DNA of 64,000 bases, taken from positions 1 to 64,000 of the forward strand of contig PBSM01000059.1 of NCBI GenBank assembly GCA_002726245.1, in the 5' to 3' direction. Origin of the DNA: Planctomycetaceae bacterium (GTDB taxonomy: Bacteria; Planctomycetota; Planctomycetia; Pirellulales; Pirellulaceae). Position numbers and translations under genes: made by a program. Below the pieces are notes generated by a model. That model worked only from the letters and a program-made list of their open reading frames with translations. It was not told the DNA's origin and did no database searches. Shown in pieces: positions 10,601 to 19,692 of this stretch (positions within the stretch are counted from its first letter, which is position 1; every line of letters starts with the position of its first letter).

Positions 10601-10961
10601 GTTTAAGATCAGTCTGCCGATCGTCGCGGCTCTGTTGACGATCGTTGGTTACTCGCTGAACGATACGATCGTGGTCTTTGACCGCATTCGAGAAGTGCGG
10701 GGCAAGAGTTCCGATTTGACGGGAGACATGATCAATCGCAGCATCAATCAAACGCTCAGTCGTACGATGCTAACGTCAATCACCACCTTAGTCGTGGTGG
10801 TGATTCTTTACGCCATGGGCGGCTCGGGGATTCATGGCTTTGCGTTTTCCCTGGTCGTGGGAGTGGCAATCGGAACCTACAGCTCGATCTTCGTCGCTTC
10901 TCCGGCCTTGCTTTGGATGACCGGAGCGAACAAGCCAGCCAAGGCTTCCGCGGCTGCATAG
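7644..10961 (+). CDS. secDF: Fused protein-export membrane protein SecD-SecF
   Basis: Proton-driven accessory of the Sec translocon that pulls exported proteins across the membrane. 1105 residues, SecD followed by SecF in one chain. The SecD half has a DLKGG motif near residue 90, a P1-type periplasmic domain, and a six-helix block from about 420 with SVDANVLIFERIREEL near 484. The SecF half starts near 585, with FDIDFRGGASVQM near 623 and YSLNDTIVVFDRIREV near 1003. An extra N-terminal helix lies before the first SecD helix. An acidic Ala/Glu/Ser-rich insert (about residues 720-830) interrupts the SecF periplasmic domain and makes the protein much longer than typical SecDF fusions (roughly 750-850 residues). 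Confidence 0.95.
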   Translation: MLSDFAFLAQAVNAAQAGDSTWLKALYILGVFIGCFILPFFVGKWIARSIRMNDHGWKIGLVLCTVLVSALIVYGTWDSSKGKFDIKLGVDLKGGVILIYEVDQTAMEAAADDGPDGPTAGVNMGALVEALARRINPSGTKEIVIRPYGAQQVEIIIPEVDQREVDQIKKQISTAGVLQFRIVGNTRDHSSIIEAARAMAEDPAKKRGRIIRSIEGDPVGLWAEVGREQKDGIVGPFQVFVAGDTIRNAATGEILDLSAANFSSKDNDDLRREFTRYVEGLGINKIDVLMGTDDSYNVTGSHLGAVSRGNDESLRPCIFFNLKADSGGVQRFANLTTEYGPEGGFNRQLGIVLDNTLLSAPNIQEPITGGRGRITGQFTKEEVAFLVNILEAGSLPVILNPNPISESQINPLLGAETIQQGKVAISLSLVLVLVFIAIYYRFSGVVACTALVLNLLFILALMILIKAAFTLPGLAGLVLTVGMSVDANVLIFERIREELSRGAALRMAIRNGFARATTTIVDANVTTLITAIVLYGIGTDQIRGFAVTLILGILMSMFTAIFCSRIAFDIAERTKWLTRLNMMQILTATQIDFIGKRRLAGVFSLLLIGVGIAAIAGRQADMFDIDFRGGASVQMRLESPLPTEEVRSRLEQQLANSGIDFMVTALKDSGSAADTNFKVDALVEEVKQLEDAIRQAFMGSGGQSQLATYSLKFGELHEVALVTPSTSEADESAPEEPKQSASEAKSEESAAAPSGEEQSSASELPNDQLAFANDAQNLLLAQADTEATTPPATTERAAEVPPAEVTSEADLDDISDESSGESVPSSMQTEVDLDFKHAINEPALRGEIELAAEELDIPVSYFELVNPNWDGAGSNAFTSWSLKMSADAGQTRALLEHVEKKFANSPVWAASSKIGSQVAGRMKQKAAAAFIACLFGIVVYIWIRFQRVIFGLAAVVALVHDVLVTLGAIAVSAWFANSLGFLLIEEFKISLPIVAALLTIVGYSLNDTIVVFDRIREVRGKSSDLTGDMINRSINQTLSRTMLTSITTLVVVVILYAMGGSGIHGFAFSLVVGVAIGTYSSIFVASPALLWMTGANKPAKASAAA

Positions 10962-11095
10962 CCGTCAAATTCGCTCCATTCAACGCTGTTTATTTCCGAA
11001 TGCACCCCGCCGGGCACGTTGCAAATCTAGTCTGCGCGTGTAAGACCGCGATACTTATAGGTGGTGGGCAGCCCAAGTATCACGAGGATCGTCAG

Positions 11096-11701
11096 ATGGC
11101 ACGCTGGGTAAGGCACAGCGCCGGAATCGGAGTCATTGCTGCTGGCTTCTGCGCGGCTTCGCAGTTTCGTATCGACCCGCCAAGCGACAAGGTGACGACC
11201 GGCAAGCGAGAGAAGCAGTCCACGGAACTTACTTTGACGGACATCACACTTCAACTCGCTCCTAGCCCAATGGCTCAACCGGCTTGGCAAGAGCCAGCAG
11301 AAGTTACCAATCAGAATAAAGACGTTGTCGGGAGATCCAGCCTCTCCGGCCTACGGCCGCCGCCGGAACTAGCGACCGACTACCAATCGCTCGAAGATAG
11401 CGTGTCTGCTCCCACGCGGACATTCAACGAAGTGCCGGTCGAGAACGGGAGAACAAAGCCGCTGACCCATACGATCCGCGACGGCGACTCTTTGGAAGAT
11501 ATCGCGAATCGCTATTTGGGCGTCGCCGATCGGTGGCAGGAGTTGCTTGACGCCAACGCAGATGTGCTGACCTCACGCGATCTGTTGCCCGTCAATACGG
11601 TGATTAAGATCCCAAAACGACAACCCGATGGCTATCACGCCCCCAGCGATGCACCGGAACAGAGGGGCAACGACGACTTAGTGCCTGTTCGCAATCGGTA
11701 A
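11096..11701 (+). CDS. LysM-domain envelope protein
   Basis: 201 residues. The ATG at 11096 is chosen because GAGGA lies 7 bases upstream; an earlier in-frame start would overlap the end of secDF. The N-terminus is hydrophobic (GIGVIAAGFCAASQF), probably a signal or anchor segment. A low-complexity middle is followed by one LysM domain at about residues 125-175 (HTIRDGDSLEDIANRYLG, ending NTVIKIPKR). LysM binds N-acetylglucosamine-containing polymers such as peptidoglycan. No catalytic domain is present, so a structural or targeting role is likely. Confidence 0.8.
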   Translation: MARWVRHSAGIGVIAAGFCAASQFRIDPPSDKVTTGKREKQSTELTLTDITLQLAPSPMAQPAWQEPAEVTNQNKDVVGRSSLSGLRPPPELATDYQSLEDSVSAPTRTFNEVPVENGRTKPLTHTIRDGDSLEDIANRYLGVADRWQELLDANADVLTSRDLLPVNTVIKIPKRQPDGYHAPSDAPEQRGNDDLVPVRNR

Positions 11702-11788
11702 GACTTCCAAGTCAGCGCGGCTATACTCCAACCGGCTTGCGATTAAACGAAATGCTCAGATTCTCACCGGCCACGGGATAGTTGACAT

Positions 11789-12799
11789 TCAGTTGTCGCC
11801 AAGCGGGCTCTTGCGCTCCGCCCAGGCAGGGTAGTCTTCCGTCTTACGTACCAAACGGAAGTCGATGAAACGTGCGATGATCGTGTTGACGCTCAAACCA
11901 CGAGCTCGCAGCAGTTGTGTGCCCTGAAGACTCGTCCGCGACTCGATTTTGAAGAGGTCTTGCTTCTTCAGACGCTCTTCCGCATTCCCCGTCGGTTCCT
12001 CATGGAATCTCTCGACTCGGCTGTAGACAGATTTGGTGTCTTGAATCGCTTTCCGATCTTGAGCGCCGACGATCAGCATGAGTGAGAGGCCACCACGGAT
12101 GACACGATGCTTAAGGGCATTCGAAAGTGTAAATCCTTTGTGAGATTGCTGCGGTGAAAGCAAAACCAATGCCTTCACATCTTTTCCTTGCTTGAAGGCT
12201 GGAAGCTGAGGACGAGTCCAATCCATAGCCGCCCAGTTAACTGCAGCGATCGCTCCGACATCGGCCCCGACAACACACAACAGTTCGATATTCAGTTCGC
12301 CGGCGTTGTTCTTGGCGAGCAAGAACTTCTTAGCGGCTTCAACGTCAAGCACAAAGCCCATCAAATCTTCCTTACGCATCCGATCGAGTTTGATTTCCTT
12401 CTCTTCGCCGTTTGCCAACTCGATGGTAGTGCTTCGGCCGTGCCCTCTTAGGTCGGGCACGATGACGGCATGCCCCAGACGCTGAAGGCCACTCGCCAGA
12501 ATGTCGTATTCGCCGCGACTCCCTTCCCAGCCATGTAGCATGATGATGGGAACGACTTCCTTCCCCGGCTTCTTCTTGACTTTCTTCTTGTCTTTATCGC
12601 CGGAAGTCTCGATAAAGCCGCCGGCGTAGTAGGTGCAGTGGATCGGCACGCCATCCTTCGTCCGAAGGGTAACGTTTTCGGGGTCTGGCACTTTCAGCTC
12701 TTCTTCCACCGGCTGTGCGAGCAGTTGACAAGTCGGCAGGAAGCAGAGAGCGAGAGCAGCGAAGAATCGGAACGGGAGCTGAACCATCGGTACGTCCAC
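11789..12799 (-). CDS. Secreted alpha/beta-hydrolase-fold protein with atypical nucleophile elbow
   Basis: 336 residues; a second ATG four codons in would also serve. An N-terminal signal peptide (FRFFAALALCFLPTCQLLAQ) predicts export. The alpha/beta hydrolase fold is indicated by the oxyanion segment IIMLHGWEGSRGEYD, VIVPDLRGHGRS, and a late LIVGAQD strand. The nucleophile elbow reads VVGADVGAIAA, with Asp where Ser is usual (GxSxG). Asp nucleophiles do occur in epoxide hydrolases and haloalkane dehalogenases. I do not see a convincing catalytic His in the C-terminal part, so the protein may be a non-catalytic fold member. A Lys-rich insert (KDKKKVKKK) lies before the core. It is convergent with the LysM gene. 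Confidence 0.75.
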   Translation of the reverse strand: MDVPMVQLPFRFFAALALCFLPTCQLLAQPVEEELKVPDPENVTLRTKDGVPIHCTYYAGGFIETSGDKDKKKVKKKPGKEVVPIIMLHGWEGSRGEYDILASGLQRLGHAVIVPDLRGHGRSTTIELANGEEKEIKLDRMRKEDLMGFVLDVEAAKKFLLAKNNAGELNIELLCVVGADVGAIAAVNWAAMDWTRPQLPAFKQGKDVKALVLLSPQQSHKGFTLSNALKHRVIRGGLSLMLIVGAQDRKAIQDTKSVYSRVERFHEEPTGNAEERLKKQDLFKIESRTSLQGTQLLRARGLSVNTIIARFIDFRLVRKTEDYPAWAERKSPLGDN

Positions 12800-13239
12800 G
12801 GAATAGAGATTCTGACGGGATATCTACAACGGGTGGTTTCGGCCACGAACGGCCCGAACCTAAGTTATCCTAGATCGGACGTGCTCCATCGTCAACGAAG
12901 GTAATCGTGCCACAACACCCGTCCCCCGACAGACGGCCATGGCCGTAAACCGCTTTGTCAGCACCCATTACGGCAACTCGCCATGAGTGTCAGCAAGAGT
13001 TTTGCGGTGGCTTAGGGCGAGTTCGACGCGCATCTCTGCCGATGAATAGAGTACAATTCGCAGTTGCGTTCGTTAAATCAGTTGGACTGCCAGCGAGGAT
13101 ACTCTTTCCGCGGGCCACGGATCGAATCCTCGGCTTCAAGTCATCGTGTCGTCTTTTGCAGTGAAGATGTCGTGTTGGCGAAGGCTGGCATCCAAGGAAC
13201 GAATGCAGGGGTTGGTTCACAAGGAACGGGAGACTAGCA
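12800..13239. other. Divergent intergenic region
   Basis: 440 bases between the hydrolase (-) and the VWA gene (+); promoters for both should lie here. A TACAAT hexamer at 13052-13057 could be a -10 box, but no well-spaced -35 accompanies it. I see no RNA gene, palindrome or credible small reading frame. Confidence 0.4.
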
Positions 13240-15234
13240 GTGAGTGTTGCACGTGATTGGCAGCCGGCGAGCGAAACAGACTCTCTCTTTGATCGTGACA
13301 CACTAGGCTTTGTTCTCAGCTTGGTGTTCCATATTGGCGTGATTGTGGCGTTGGGCATGGTGCCGTTTTTCGGCAACCGACGAGAAGTCCGCGAGGCTCT
13401 AACGCTGCTCCCCACAGCCGAAGAGAAGTTGGAGGAACACGAAGTCAAACTGCCGGAAGATTTCTTTGCCAACGATCGGCCGCTTCCCGAAGTGGGAGCC
13501 AACAGTTCGGCCGATGCAGAGATGGCTTTATCAGCGGCGGAAGTCTTGTCCGACATTTCCGATGTGCCGAGCCCCGTCGAGATTCGAGCGATCGATGTTG
13601 CTCCAGTCGAGATCAATAACGAAATCAAAGTCGCGACCGGTTTGCGGATCGAAAACCTTCCGGTGCGCGGAGCTGCCGGCGAAGGAACGACAGGTGCCGT
13701 AGGCGCGATCGACCGGATCACCCAGGACATCTTGTTGTCTCTGGAAGAGCGCAAGACGTTGGTGGTCTGGTTCTTCGATCAATCCGGCAGCTTGAATCGT
13801 CAACGCCAGACGATCAACGACCGCTTCGACCGCATTTATCACGAGTTGGGAGTGATCGAAGCCGCCGGGAATCCGGCCTTCAAGCGGCACGATGACAAAC
13901 CACTGCTGACATCGATCATCGCTTTCGGTGACCAGATGAAGTTCATGATCGAGAAGCCAACCGATCAGTTGGCGGAGATCAAGAAGGCGGTCTCGTCGAT
14001 CGAGCAAGATAGTACCGGCAACGAACGGGTCTTTTCAGCGGTCTATACCGCAGCCCAGAAGTACCGAAAGTATCGAACGCAAGCCCCTCGACGCAACGTC
14101 ATGTTCGTTGTCTTCAGCGATGAAGTTGGAGACGATCAGGCCGGGCTCGACAAGACGGTCAGCATTTGCCATCAGCTTGAGATACCCGTTTACGTTGTCG
14201 GGATACCCGCTCCCTTCGGACGCGATGAGACAGTAGTAAAGTGGGTCGATCCCGACCCCAACTATGATCAAACGCCTGGCTGGGGACGCGTCAGCCAAGG
14301 CCCCGAATCGCTCTTCGTAGAGCGAGTCAAATTGAGATTCATCGGAGGCGATGGGCCGGACCCGATAGATTCAGGCTTCGGGCCATTCGCGTTGACTCGC
14401 CTCTGCTATGAAACTGGAGGGATCTACTTCGCGGTTCATCCCAACCGCAATGTCAATCGGTCGGTCGGCCGGCGCGAGACTTCGGCGTTCTCGGCGCATC
14501 TCAAACATTTCTTCGATCCCGAGACGATGCGAAAGTACCGCCCCGACTATCTACCGGCAAAGGAGTATCTGCGACGTGCAAACGCAATCAAGACGCGTGC
14601 TGCATTGCTGAAGGCAGCCCAACTATCCTGGCTCAGCCAACTCGAACAGCCCAGGCTGCGATTCGTGAAGCAAAGTGAAGCCGCATTGGCGATCGAATTA
14701 GCTGAGGCTCAGAAGGGTGCCGCCAAGCTTGAGCCGCAACTCAACGGGCTCTACGAGACGCTTGCTCTAGGCGAGGGAGACCGGGGCGAAGAAACATCGC
14801 CTCGCTGGCAAGCGGGCTACGATCTGGCAATGGGCCGAGTCTTGGCGGCGAAGGTGCGAGCCGAGGGATATAACGCCATGCTGGCTGTGGCCAAACGAGG
14901 CCTAAAGTTCAAGACGGCTAAGAACAATACCTGGGTCTTGCGATCCTCGAAAGAGATCACGACCGGCAGCCAGCATGTCAAAGCCGGTAAGAAGGCGGAC
15001 GAGTATCTACGGCGCGTGGTTGACGAACACGAAGGTACGCCTTGGGCATTACTGGCTGCGAAGGAATTGGAAACGCCGATTGGTTGGCAATGGACGGAGC
15101 AGTTCACCGACCTCTCCCCACCTCCGCGTCGGGCTGCTGCACCGGCTAACAACAATACGCCGCGGCCTGCTCAGAACGAGAAGAAGCGAATGCTGAAGAA
15201 ACCGCCACCAAAACGGCCAGTCCCCAAGCTTTGA
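13240..15234 (+). CDS. Membrane-anchored VWA-domain protein
   Basis: 664 residues from a GTG start (AAGGAACGGGAG upstream). One membrane helix lies at about residues 24-45 (LGFVLSLVFHIGVIVALGM), whose placement recalls TonB-type anchors, so most of the protein should be periplasmic. A von Willebrand factor A domain starts near residue 168 with VVWFFDQSGSL, providing the metal-binding DxSxS motif. A central insertion contains Pro/Gly-rich strands. The C-terminal part is a charged, probably helical region ending in a Pro/Lys-rich tail. VWA domains bind proteins through a metal ion; the partner is unknown. It is convergent with the next gene across a strong hairpin. Confidence 0.85.
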   Translation: MSVARDWQPASETDSLFDRDTLGFVLSLVFHIGVIVALGMVPFFGNRREVREALTLLPTAEEKLEEHEVKLPEDFFANDRPLPEVGANSSADAEMALSAAEVLSDISDVPSPVEIRAIDVAPVEINNEIKVATGLRIENLPVRGAAGEGTTGAVGAIDRITQDILLSLEERKTLVVWFFDQSGSLNRQRQTINDRFDRIYHELGVIEAAGNPAFKRHDDKPLLTSIIAFGDQMKFMIEKPTDQLAEIKKAVSSIEQDSTGNERVFSAVYTAAQKYRKYRTQAPRRNVMFVVFSDEVGDDQAGLDKTVSICHQLEIPVYVVGIPAPFGRDETVVKWVDPDPNYDQTPGWGRVSQGPESLFVERVKLRFIGGDGPDPIDSGFGPFALTRLCYETGGIYFAVHPNRNVNRSVGRRETSAFSAHLKHFFDPETMRKYRPDYLPAKEYLRRANAIKTRAALLKAAQLSWLSQLEQPRLRFVKQSEAALAIELAEAQKGAAKLEPQLNGLYETLALGEGDRGEETSPRWQAGYDLAMGRVLAAKVRAEGYNAMLAVAKRGLKFKTAKNNTWVLRSSKEITTGSQHVKAGKKADEYLRRVVDEHEGTPWALLAAKELETPIGWQWTEQFTDLSPPPRRAAAPANNNTPRPAQNEKKRMLKKPPPKRPVPKL

Positions 15235-15290
15235 TGGCAGGACAAACGTGTTGACTGTTGCACGTCTCTCCCAGGCCGTGATTTCTTTTG

Positions 15291-15378
15291 GTAGGCCGGA
15301 ACAAGTCCGCGCAGCTCCGGCAGGTGATTGCGCAAGAACGCGGTGCTGCCGGAGCTGCGCGGACTTGTTCCGGCCTAC
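15291..15378. repeat. Perfect 32-bp-stem palindrome between convergent genes
   Basis: Arms 15291-15322 and 15347-15378 are exact reverse complements; the loop is 24 bases. The arm begins GTAGGCCGGAACAAGTCC. It lies between the ends of the VWA gene (+) and the lipoprotein gene (-), where it could stop transcription from both sides. A 32-bp perfect stem is far longer than a rho-independent terminator needs, and no T-run follows either arm. Confidence 0.85.
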
Positions 15379-15399
15379 ATCCTGAAAAACAACCCCGGC

Positions 15400-16053
15400 T
15401 TACGTTCCGATGAAGGCAGGATCTGCACCGAAGTCGTCCAGCAGATCGTATTCGTGGAAGTACTTCGTGATATTTCGCGCTAAGACCTGCAAGAAAGTAC
15501 GTCGGAACGTCGCTTCGCTGATATCGCCTACAGGATAAGGTCCTGTGAGTGGGAAACGGACTTCGGGCAGAGTCTTGCGGAACACTTCCCTTCCCTGGTC
15601 TGTCATGTCATACACGGTGACGGTCACATGTGCGCGACCGCGATACATTGACGAACCTTTGTAGAGCCCAAAGCCAGCCAGATCGATGGCGATAACTCGC
15701 TCTGCTTTTACTCCGCGACCGATCTCGCGATAGTCGATCTCGTCCCAGCCTTCGCGGTCGATCCAGTCTGCGATTTGATCGGGCCGGACAAGGTCGATCT
15801 CTTCGACGTTCCGTCGCAGAATCCCAGAGACTTCGCGGGCCAGCACTTGCCCCGTCCCGTAGGAGGAATTCTCCGAGACGCAAACAACCGCAACGCGGCG
15901 TTCGGAGAGATCGTCATACTCGGCAGGCACCATCTGGCCTTGCCCGAAGTAAAGCATCTGCGACCAGAATCCGGCACAGCCCGGGACCGTCATGAGAATC
16001 CAAGCCGAGCCCAGTACCAACGCGGCCTTCCTTGCCGACATTCTGACGTCCAT
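15400..16053 (-). CDS. Conserved lipoprotein, function unknown
   Basis: 217 residues. The ATG at 16053 is supported by GGAG five bases upstream. The N-terminus (ALVLGSAWILMTVPGC) is a lipoprotein signal with Cys-26 as the modified residue. The mature part has alternating strands and helices (RRVAVVCVSENS, AERVIAIDLAGFGLYKG, HVTVTVYDMTDQGREVF), which suggests a periplasmic alpha/beta fold of the kind that computes nothing enzymatic. I recognise no catalytic motif. It reads away from the DUF2752 gene with a 24-base gap and may be in one unit with it. Confidence 0.75.
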   Translation of the reverse strand: MDVRMSARKAALVLGSAWILMTVPGCAGFWSQMLYFGQGQMVPAEYDDLSERRVAVVCVSENSSYGTGQVLAREVSGILRRNVEEIDLVRPDQIADWIDREGWDEIDYREIGRGVKAERVIAIDLAGFGLYKGSSMYRGRAHVTVTVYDMTDQGREVFRKTLPEVRFPLTGPYPVGDISEATFRRTFLQVLARNITKYFHEYDLLDDFGADPAFIGT

Positions 16054-16077
16054 GTCATCTCCAGATTTCAGTCGTCT

Positions 16078-16485
16078 TCAACTGAAGAGCAAACGAAACA
16101 CCCAATCGACAACGATCACGACTATCAACACTAGACAACCGATCGCCAACGTCCACTCACCAACTGGCTTCCACAGCCAACGGCCGCGAAGGCCCGATAC
16201 CAACAACCACGGTCCGAATAAGATCGCCAAAAGCCCCAACGACGTGCCACCAACATTGGCTTTCAATGCAGCCACGGGTTGGCCGTGGGTTAGGTGAGAC
16301 CACGAAGTCGTCATACCACACGCGGGACATCGAAGGCCGAAAACGAGTTGAAATGTACATGGTGCCAAGCCAAGTTGCTGATGAGTTCCCAAGCCGCGCG
16401 GATCAGGCTCCAACATCGATGCCGTTAGCAGCAGCCCCATCAAAGCCACTCCGCCGACAACGGAAAGAACTCGATTCCGCACCAT
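16078..16485 (-). CDS. DUF2752 family membrane protein
   Basis: 135 residues from the ATG at 16485; a TTG at 16569 would add 28 residues without family resemblance. The DUF2752 hallmark is present: APCTFQLVFGLRCPACGMTT, with the CPxCG motif, between membrane helices. Predicted spans are near residues 6-25, 75-97 and 108-130. The family's function is unknown. The conserved cysteines could bind metal or form a disulfide; that is inference. Confidence 0.85.
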   Translation of the reverse strand: MVRNRVLSVVGGVALMGLLLTASMLEPDPRGLGTHQQLGLAPCTFQLVFGLRCPACGMTTSWSHLTHGQPVAALKANVGGTSLGLLAILFGPWLLVSGLRGRWLWKPVGEWTLAIGCLVLIVVIVVDWVFRLLFS

Positions 16486-16608
16486 GAGGCGCGGAGAACC
16501 CAAGTCTTGTGCTGTCACCCGAACCTGCAAAAGGGCTGGGAGGATACCTAGTAGAAGACGTTGCCACAAGGCAGATTCGGCCTTATGGCCCCGTCACAAG
16601 GCGCCATT

Positions 16609-17448
16609 TTAGCGGGTCGATGCCTCGACTGTGTTGGAGCTTCCCGAATTTGCTAGATCGACGGCCTCGTCCTCGTCCACCATGAGTCGCTGAACCGATG
16701 TGCTTTTCCCGGTTTTCGGATCGACGTCAAAGATCGTCCCCGACATCCGAACGTCGCCGGTGGCCACCTGGAACGGCGTGGGCCGAAAGGTGACCGTGGT
16801 CTCCGTAACACGCTCGGTCTTTCGGCCGAGGATGCTCTCGTAGGGCCCCGTCATACCGACGTCGCATTGAAATGCCGTTCCGCCGGGAAATATCTGCTCG
16901 TCGGCGGTCGGCACATGGGTGTGAGTCCCCAACGCGGCAGAAACGCGACCGTCAACATAACGGCCGATGAGTTGTTTATCGCTCGTTGCTTCGGCGTGGA
17001 TGTCGAGGAAGATGACTTTGATGTCGTTAGGAATCTTCGAAAGCACTCGATCGATTGCCTTGAAAGGACAATCGACCGGTCGCATGTAGACGCGGCCCAG
17101 CACACAGAAGAAAGCGACGCGGACACCGTTCGCCGCTTCAACGATACTCCACGGTTTACCAGGACTCTCGTCGGGGAAGTTCGCCGGCTTGACGACATTC
17201 GTTTCTTGTTCGAGGACGCGATAGATTTCGGAGCGTCGATAGATATGATCGCCTAACGTGATGCAATCGACGCCGGCATCGATCAACTCGCGATGAATCT
17301 TGGGGTTGATCCCCGAGCCATCGGCGGCGTTCTCGGCGTTCGCGATAACCAAGTCGAGCGATTCACGTTGCCGCAACTCTCGCATCGCGTGAGTCACCAT
17401 CTTGCGACCTGGCTTGCCGACGATATCTCCGATAAAGAGGATTCGCAC
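16609..17448 (-). CDS. ymdB: YmdB/TIGR00282-type metallophosphoesterase
   Basis: 279 residues from a GTG start. Contains the calcineurin-like metal ligands in family order: GDIVGKPGR at the N-terminus, NAENAADGSG, DHIYRR, DIHAEATSDK, and GTHTHVPTADEQI. B. subtilis YmdB is a 2',3'-cyclic-nucleotide phosphodiesterase that affects biofilm and sporulation. Its gene lies beside rny there too, so the synteny with RNase Y here is informative and suggests RNA turnover. A short C-terminal tail is unique. It is cytosolic. Confidence 0.9.
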   Translation of the reverse strand: MRILFIGDIVGKPGRKMVTHAMRELRQRESLDLVIANAENAADGSGINPKIHRELIDAGVDCITLGDHIYRRSEIYRVLEQETNVVKPANFPDESPGKPWSIVEAANGVRVAFFCVLGRVYMRPVDCPFKAIDRVLSKIPNDIKVIFLDIHAEATSDKQLIGRYVDGRVSAALGTHTHVPTADEQIFPGGTAFQCDVGMTGPYESILGRKTERVTETTVTFRPTPFQVATGDVRMSGTIFDVDPKTGKSTSVQRLMVDEDEAVDLANSGSSNTVEASTR

Positions 17449-17500
17449 TCGTGGTGCTTTCTAGGCTCTAGGCCGTTAGGACCGGCACGGTTCACCGAGC

Positions 17501-19051
17501 TTACCGCGCCGTTTCAACGAATCTCGACTCTCTGACGACGGTGACCTTGATCTCGCCGGGATAAGTCAGTTGCTCCTCGAACGCCTTCGCAATGTCACGA
17601 CAGATCTTGGCAGCCTTGCCGTCGTCCGTGTCTCTGGACCCAACTAACACTCGTAGCTCGCGGCCAGCTTGAATCGCGAAAGCTTGCTCAACTCCGGGGA
17701 ACTCACTTGCGATCGTTTCCAATTCTTCCATCCGCTTGATGTAGCGTTCGAGCGACTCGCGGCGAGCCCCTGGCCGCGAGGCACTACAAGCATCGGCGGT
17801 CGCAACCAACATCGTAAATGGCTTGTCGGTCGTAATGTCGTCGTGATGTCCGAGAGCTGCATGGACCACTTCCGCGCCTTCACCGTGGCGTTTCAGCAAA
17901 TCGGCACCGATCTTCGGATGACCGCCCTCCAACTCGTGGTCGGCTGCCTTGCCAATATCGTGCAACAACCCTGCGCGTCGAGCCATATCTCCACCGAGGC
18001 CAACCATCTCAGCAAGCATCCCGGTGATAAACGCGACTTCGACGCTGTGCCGCAACACGTTTTGGCTGTAACTCGTCCGGAAATGTAATCGCCCCAGCAT
18101 ATTCAAAACCCGCTCGTGCAGGCCATTAATGTTCACTTCGTGAGCGGCTTCTTCGCCCTTTTTCTGTATGAACTTGTCGATCTCCTTCGAAGTTCCCTCG
18201 ACCACTTCTTCGATGCGAGACGGGTGGATTCGGCCGTCGGAAATCAGTTGATTCAAGGCTTGCCGAGCAACCTCGCGGCGAACAGGATCGAAGCCGCTGA
18301 CGATGACGACGCCTGGCGTATCGTCGATGATCACGTCAACGCCAGTCGCCTTCTCGAAGGCACGGATGTTCCGTCCCTCGCGGCCGATGATGCGGCCTTT
18401 CATCTCGTCGTTGGGAATATCGACTGTGCTGGTCGTCGATTCCGCGGTGTGGGCCGATGCGTAACGCTGCAACGACGTAAGCAAGATCTCACGGGCCTTG
18501 TCGTCGCAAACCTCCCGCAAGTGCCGCTCGTGTCGGAGAATAACAGTCCCAATCTCTTTCGACAGCTCTTCGTCTAGCATGCTAAGCAAACGTTTTTCTG
18601 CCTCTTCGCGAGACAAACCGCTTGTCTCATGCAGGCTTTGACGTTGCATATCGAGCAGCTTCGTCAGTTCCTCATTACGACGATTGGTGTCCTCCAGTCG
18701 CTCCGTGAGCCGTCGCTGCGTGCCCTCGACGATCTTCTCTTGCTTTCGCAGATCGTCAGTTTGTTGCTCGACGGTTTCTTGCCGCTTGTCCAATAACCGC
18801 TCGCGCTCACGCAGTTCGTCACGCGTTTTATTGAGTTCCTTCTCGGTTTCGGCTTTCTCGCGGAGGGAGTGTTCCTTGAGTTCAAGTTCCGCCTCGCGAG
18901 TCTTCGTCTTGGCTTGCTGTTCGGCTTGCTCGATGATCCGTTTGGCTTCGAGTGAGGCACCTCGCTTGGTATACCAATCGAGAGCCTTTAGGGACGCAAT
19001 TCCCCCGACGAAGGATGCAACACCTGCAATGATGGTTTCTGTACCAGGCAC
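17501..19051 (-). CDS. rny: Ribonuclease Y
   Basis: Membrane-anchored endoribonuclease that starts mRNA decay. 516 residues from the GTG at 19051, which has AAGG seven bases upstream; a TTG seven codons earlier is less likely. A short hydrophobic N-terminus ([18 protein letters not shown]) is followed by a long Glu/Arg-rich coiled coil (about 30-185). A KH domain contains [15 protein letters not shown], and an HD domain contains HSVEVAF and [12 protein letters not shown]. Length and order match the family. The N-terminal helix contains several small residues and is weaker than usual as an anchor. Confidence 0.95.
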   Translation of the reverse strand: MPGTETIIAGVASFVGGIASLKALDWYTKRGASLEAKRIIEQAEQQAKTKTREAELELKEHSLREKAETEKELNKTRDELRERERLLDKRQETVEQQTDDLRKQEKIVEGTQRRLTERLEDTNRRNEELTKLLDMQRQSLHETSGLSREEAEKRLLSMLDEELSKEIGTVILRHERHLREVCDDKAREILLTSLQRYASAHTAESTTSTVDIPNDEMKGRIIGREGRNIRAFEKATGVDVIIDDTPGVVIVSGFDPVRREVARQALNQLISDGRIHPSRIEEVVEGTSKEIDKFIQKKGEEAAHEVNINGLHERVLNMLGRLHFRTSYSQNVLRHSVEVAFITGMLAEMVGLGGDMARRAGLLHDIGKAADHELEGGHPKIGADLLKRHGEGAEVVHAALGHHDDITTDKPFTMLVATADACSASRPGARRESLERYIKRMEELETIASEFPGVEQAFAIQAGRELRVLVGSRDTDDGKAAKICRDIAKAFEEQLTYPGEIKVTVVRESRFVETAR

Positions 19052-19146
19052 TGACGCACCTTTCCTTGGCAATTTGTCAGCGCATCCAATGCACGAGGGC
19101 GAATGCCCCGTTTCCGTGCCGGCAAGTGATCACGCGGAGAGAAGAA

Positions 19147-19443
19147 CTAGCTTCGCAGATTTCGACGCAACAACAGTGTTTTGGCCCTTGGCAAACAGGT
19201 GCGGAAGCACCATCGCGGTGAGGCCGACTCGTCACCACTTGGCGAGTTGTCTACGAACGATTCCTGGAGCACGTGTCGAAGATTCGGCCAACTCATCCCA
19301 AACCGGAGCTGCAAATCCTCCACAGGGAGTCGATGAACGCTTGAAGCGCGCCCGTTGGCACGAACCGTGACGGGTTCGAGCCGCTCCGTTGGGAAGCAGT
19401 CCGGTCCAAAGAGCATACGCAGGATCACGAAAAGCAAATGCAT
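19147..19443 (-). CDS. Possible small protein upstream of rny
   Basis: 98 residues starting MHLLFVILRMLFGPDCF. The evidence is a good ribosome site (GGCAGGAAGAATT before the ATG), an uninterrupted frame, and its position 75 bases ahead of rny. There is no recognisable family, and the composition (Arg- and Ser-rich, few acidic residues) is not reassuring, so it may be a chance frame. The remaining divergent spacer to tilS (19444-19692) shows nothing I can name. Confidence 0.3.
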   Translation of the reverse strand: MHLLFVILRMLFGPDCFPTERLEPVTVRANGRASSVHRLPVEDLQLRFGMSWPNLRHVLQESFVDNSPSGDESASPRWCFRTCLPRAKTLLLRRNLRS

Positions 19444-19692
19444 AATTCTTCCTGCCAGATGAGTCGGTTGCGAGGCCTTAGTTCCAAACTCGTGGGATCT
19501 TGTTCTAAACCGGCACAGTACTCGTGTTTTGACGCACTGTATCTGTTTTTGTACTGAACATACCCGCCACGGCGGACTTTCGTCATGCCGCGACTAGACA
19601 GTATGTTAACAAAGTGCTTACAAACTGCAACTATCTCCGTCGATCCCGCCCACACACGCTAACTCTCGGTAACTAAACCGGTTGGGCAAACT

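Noticed and set aside
18684-19370. Plus-strand frame opposite rny
   Set aside because: Ser-rich shadow of the Glu/Lys-rich coiled coil of RNase Y.
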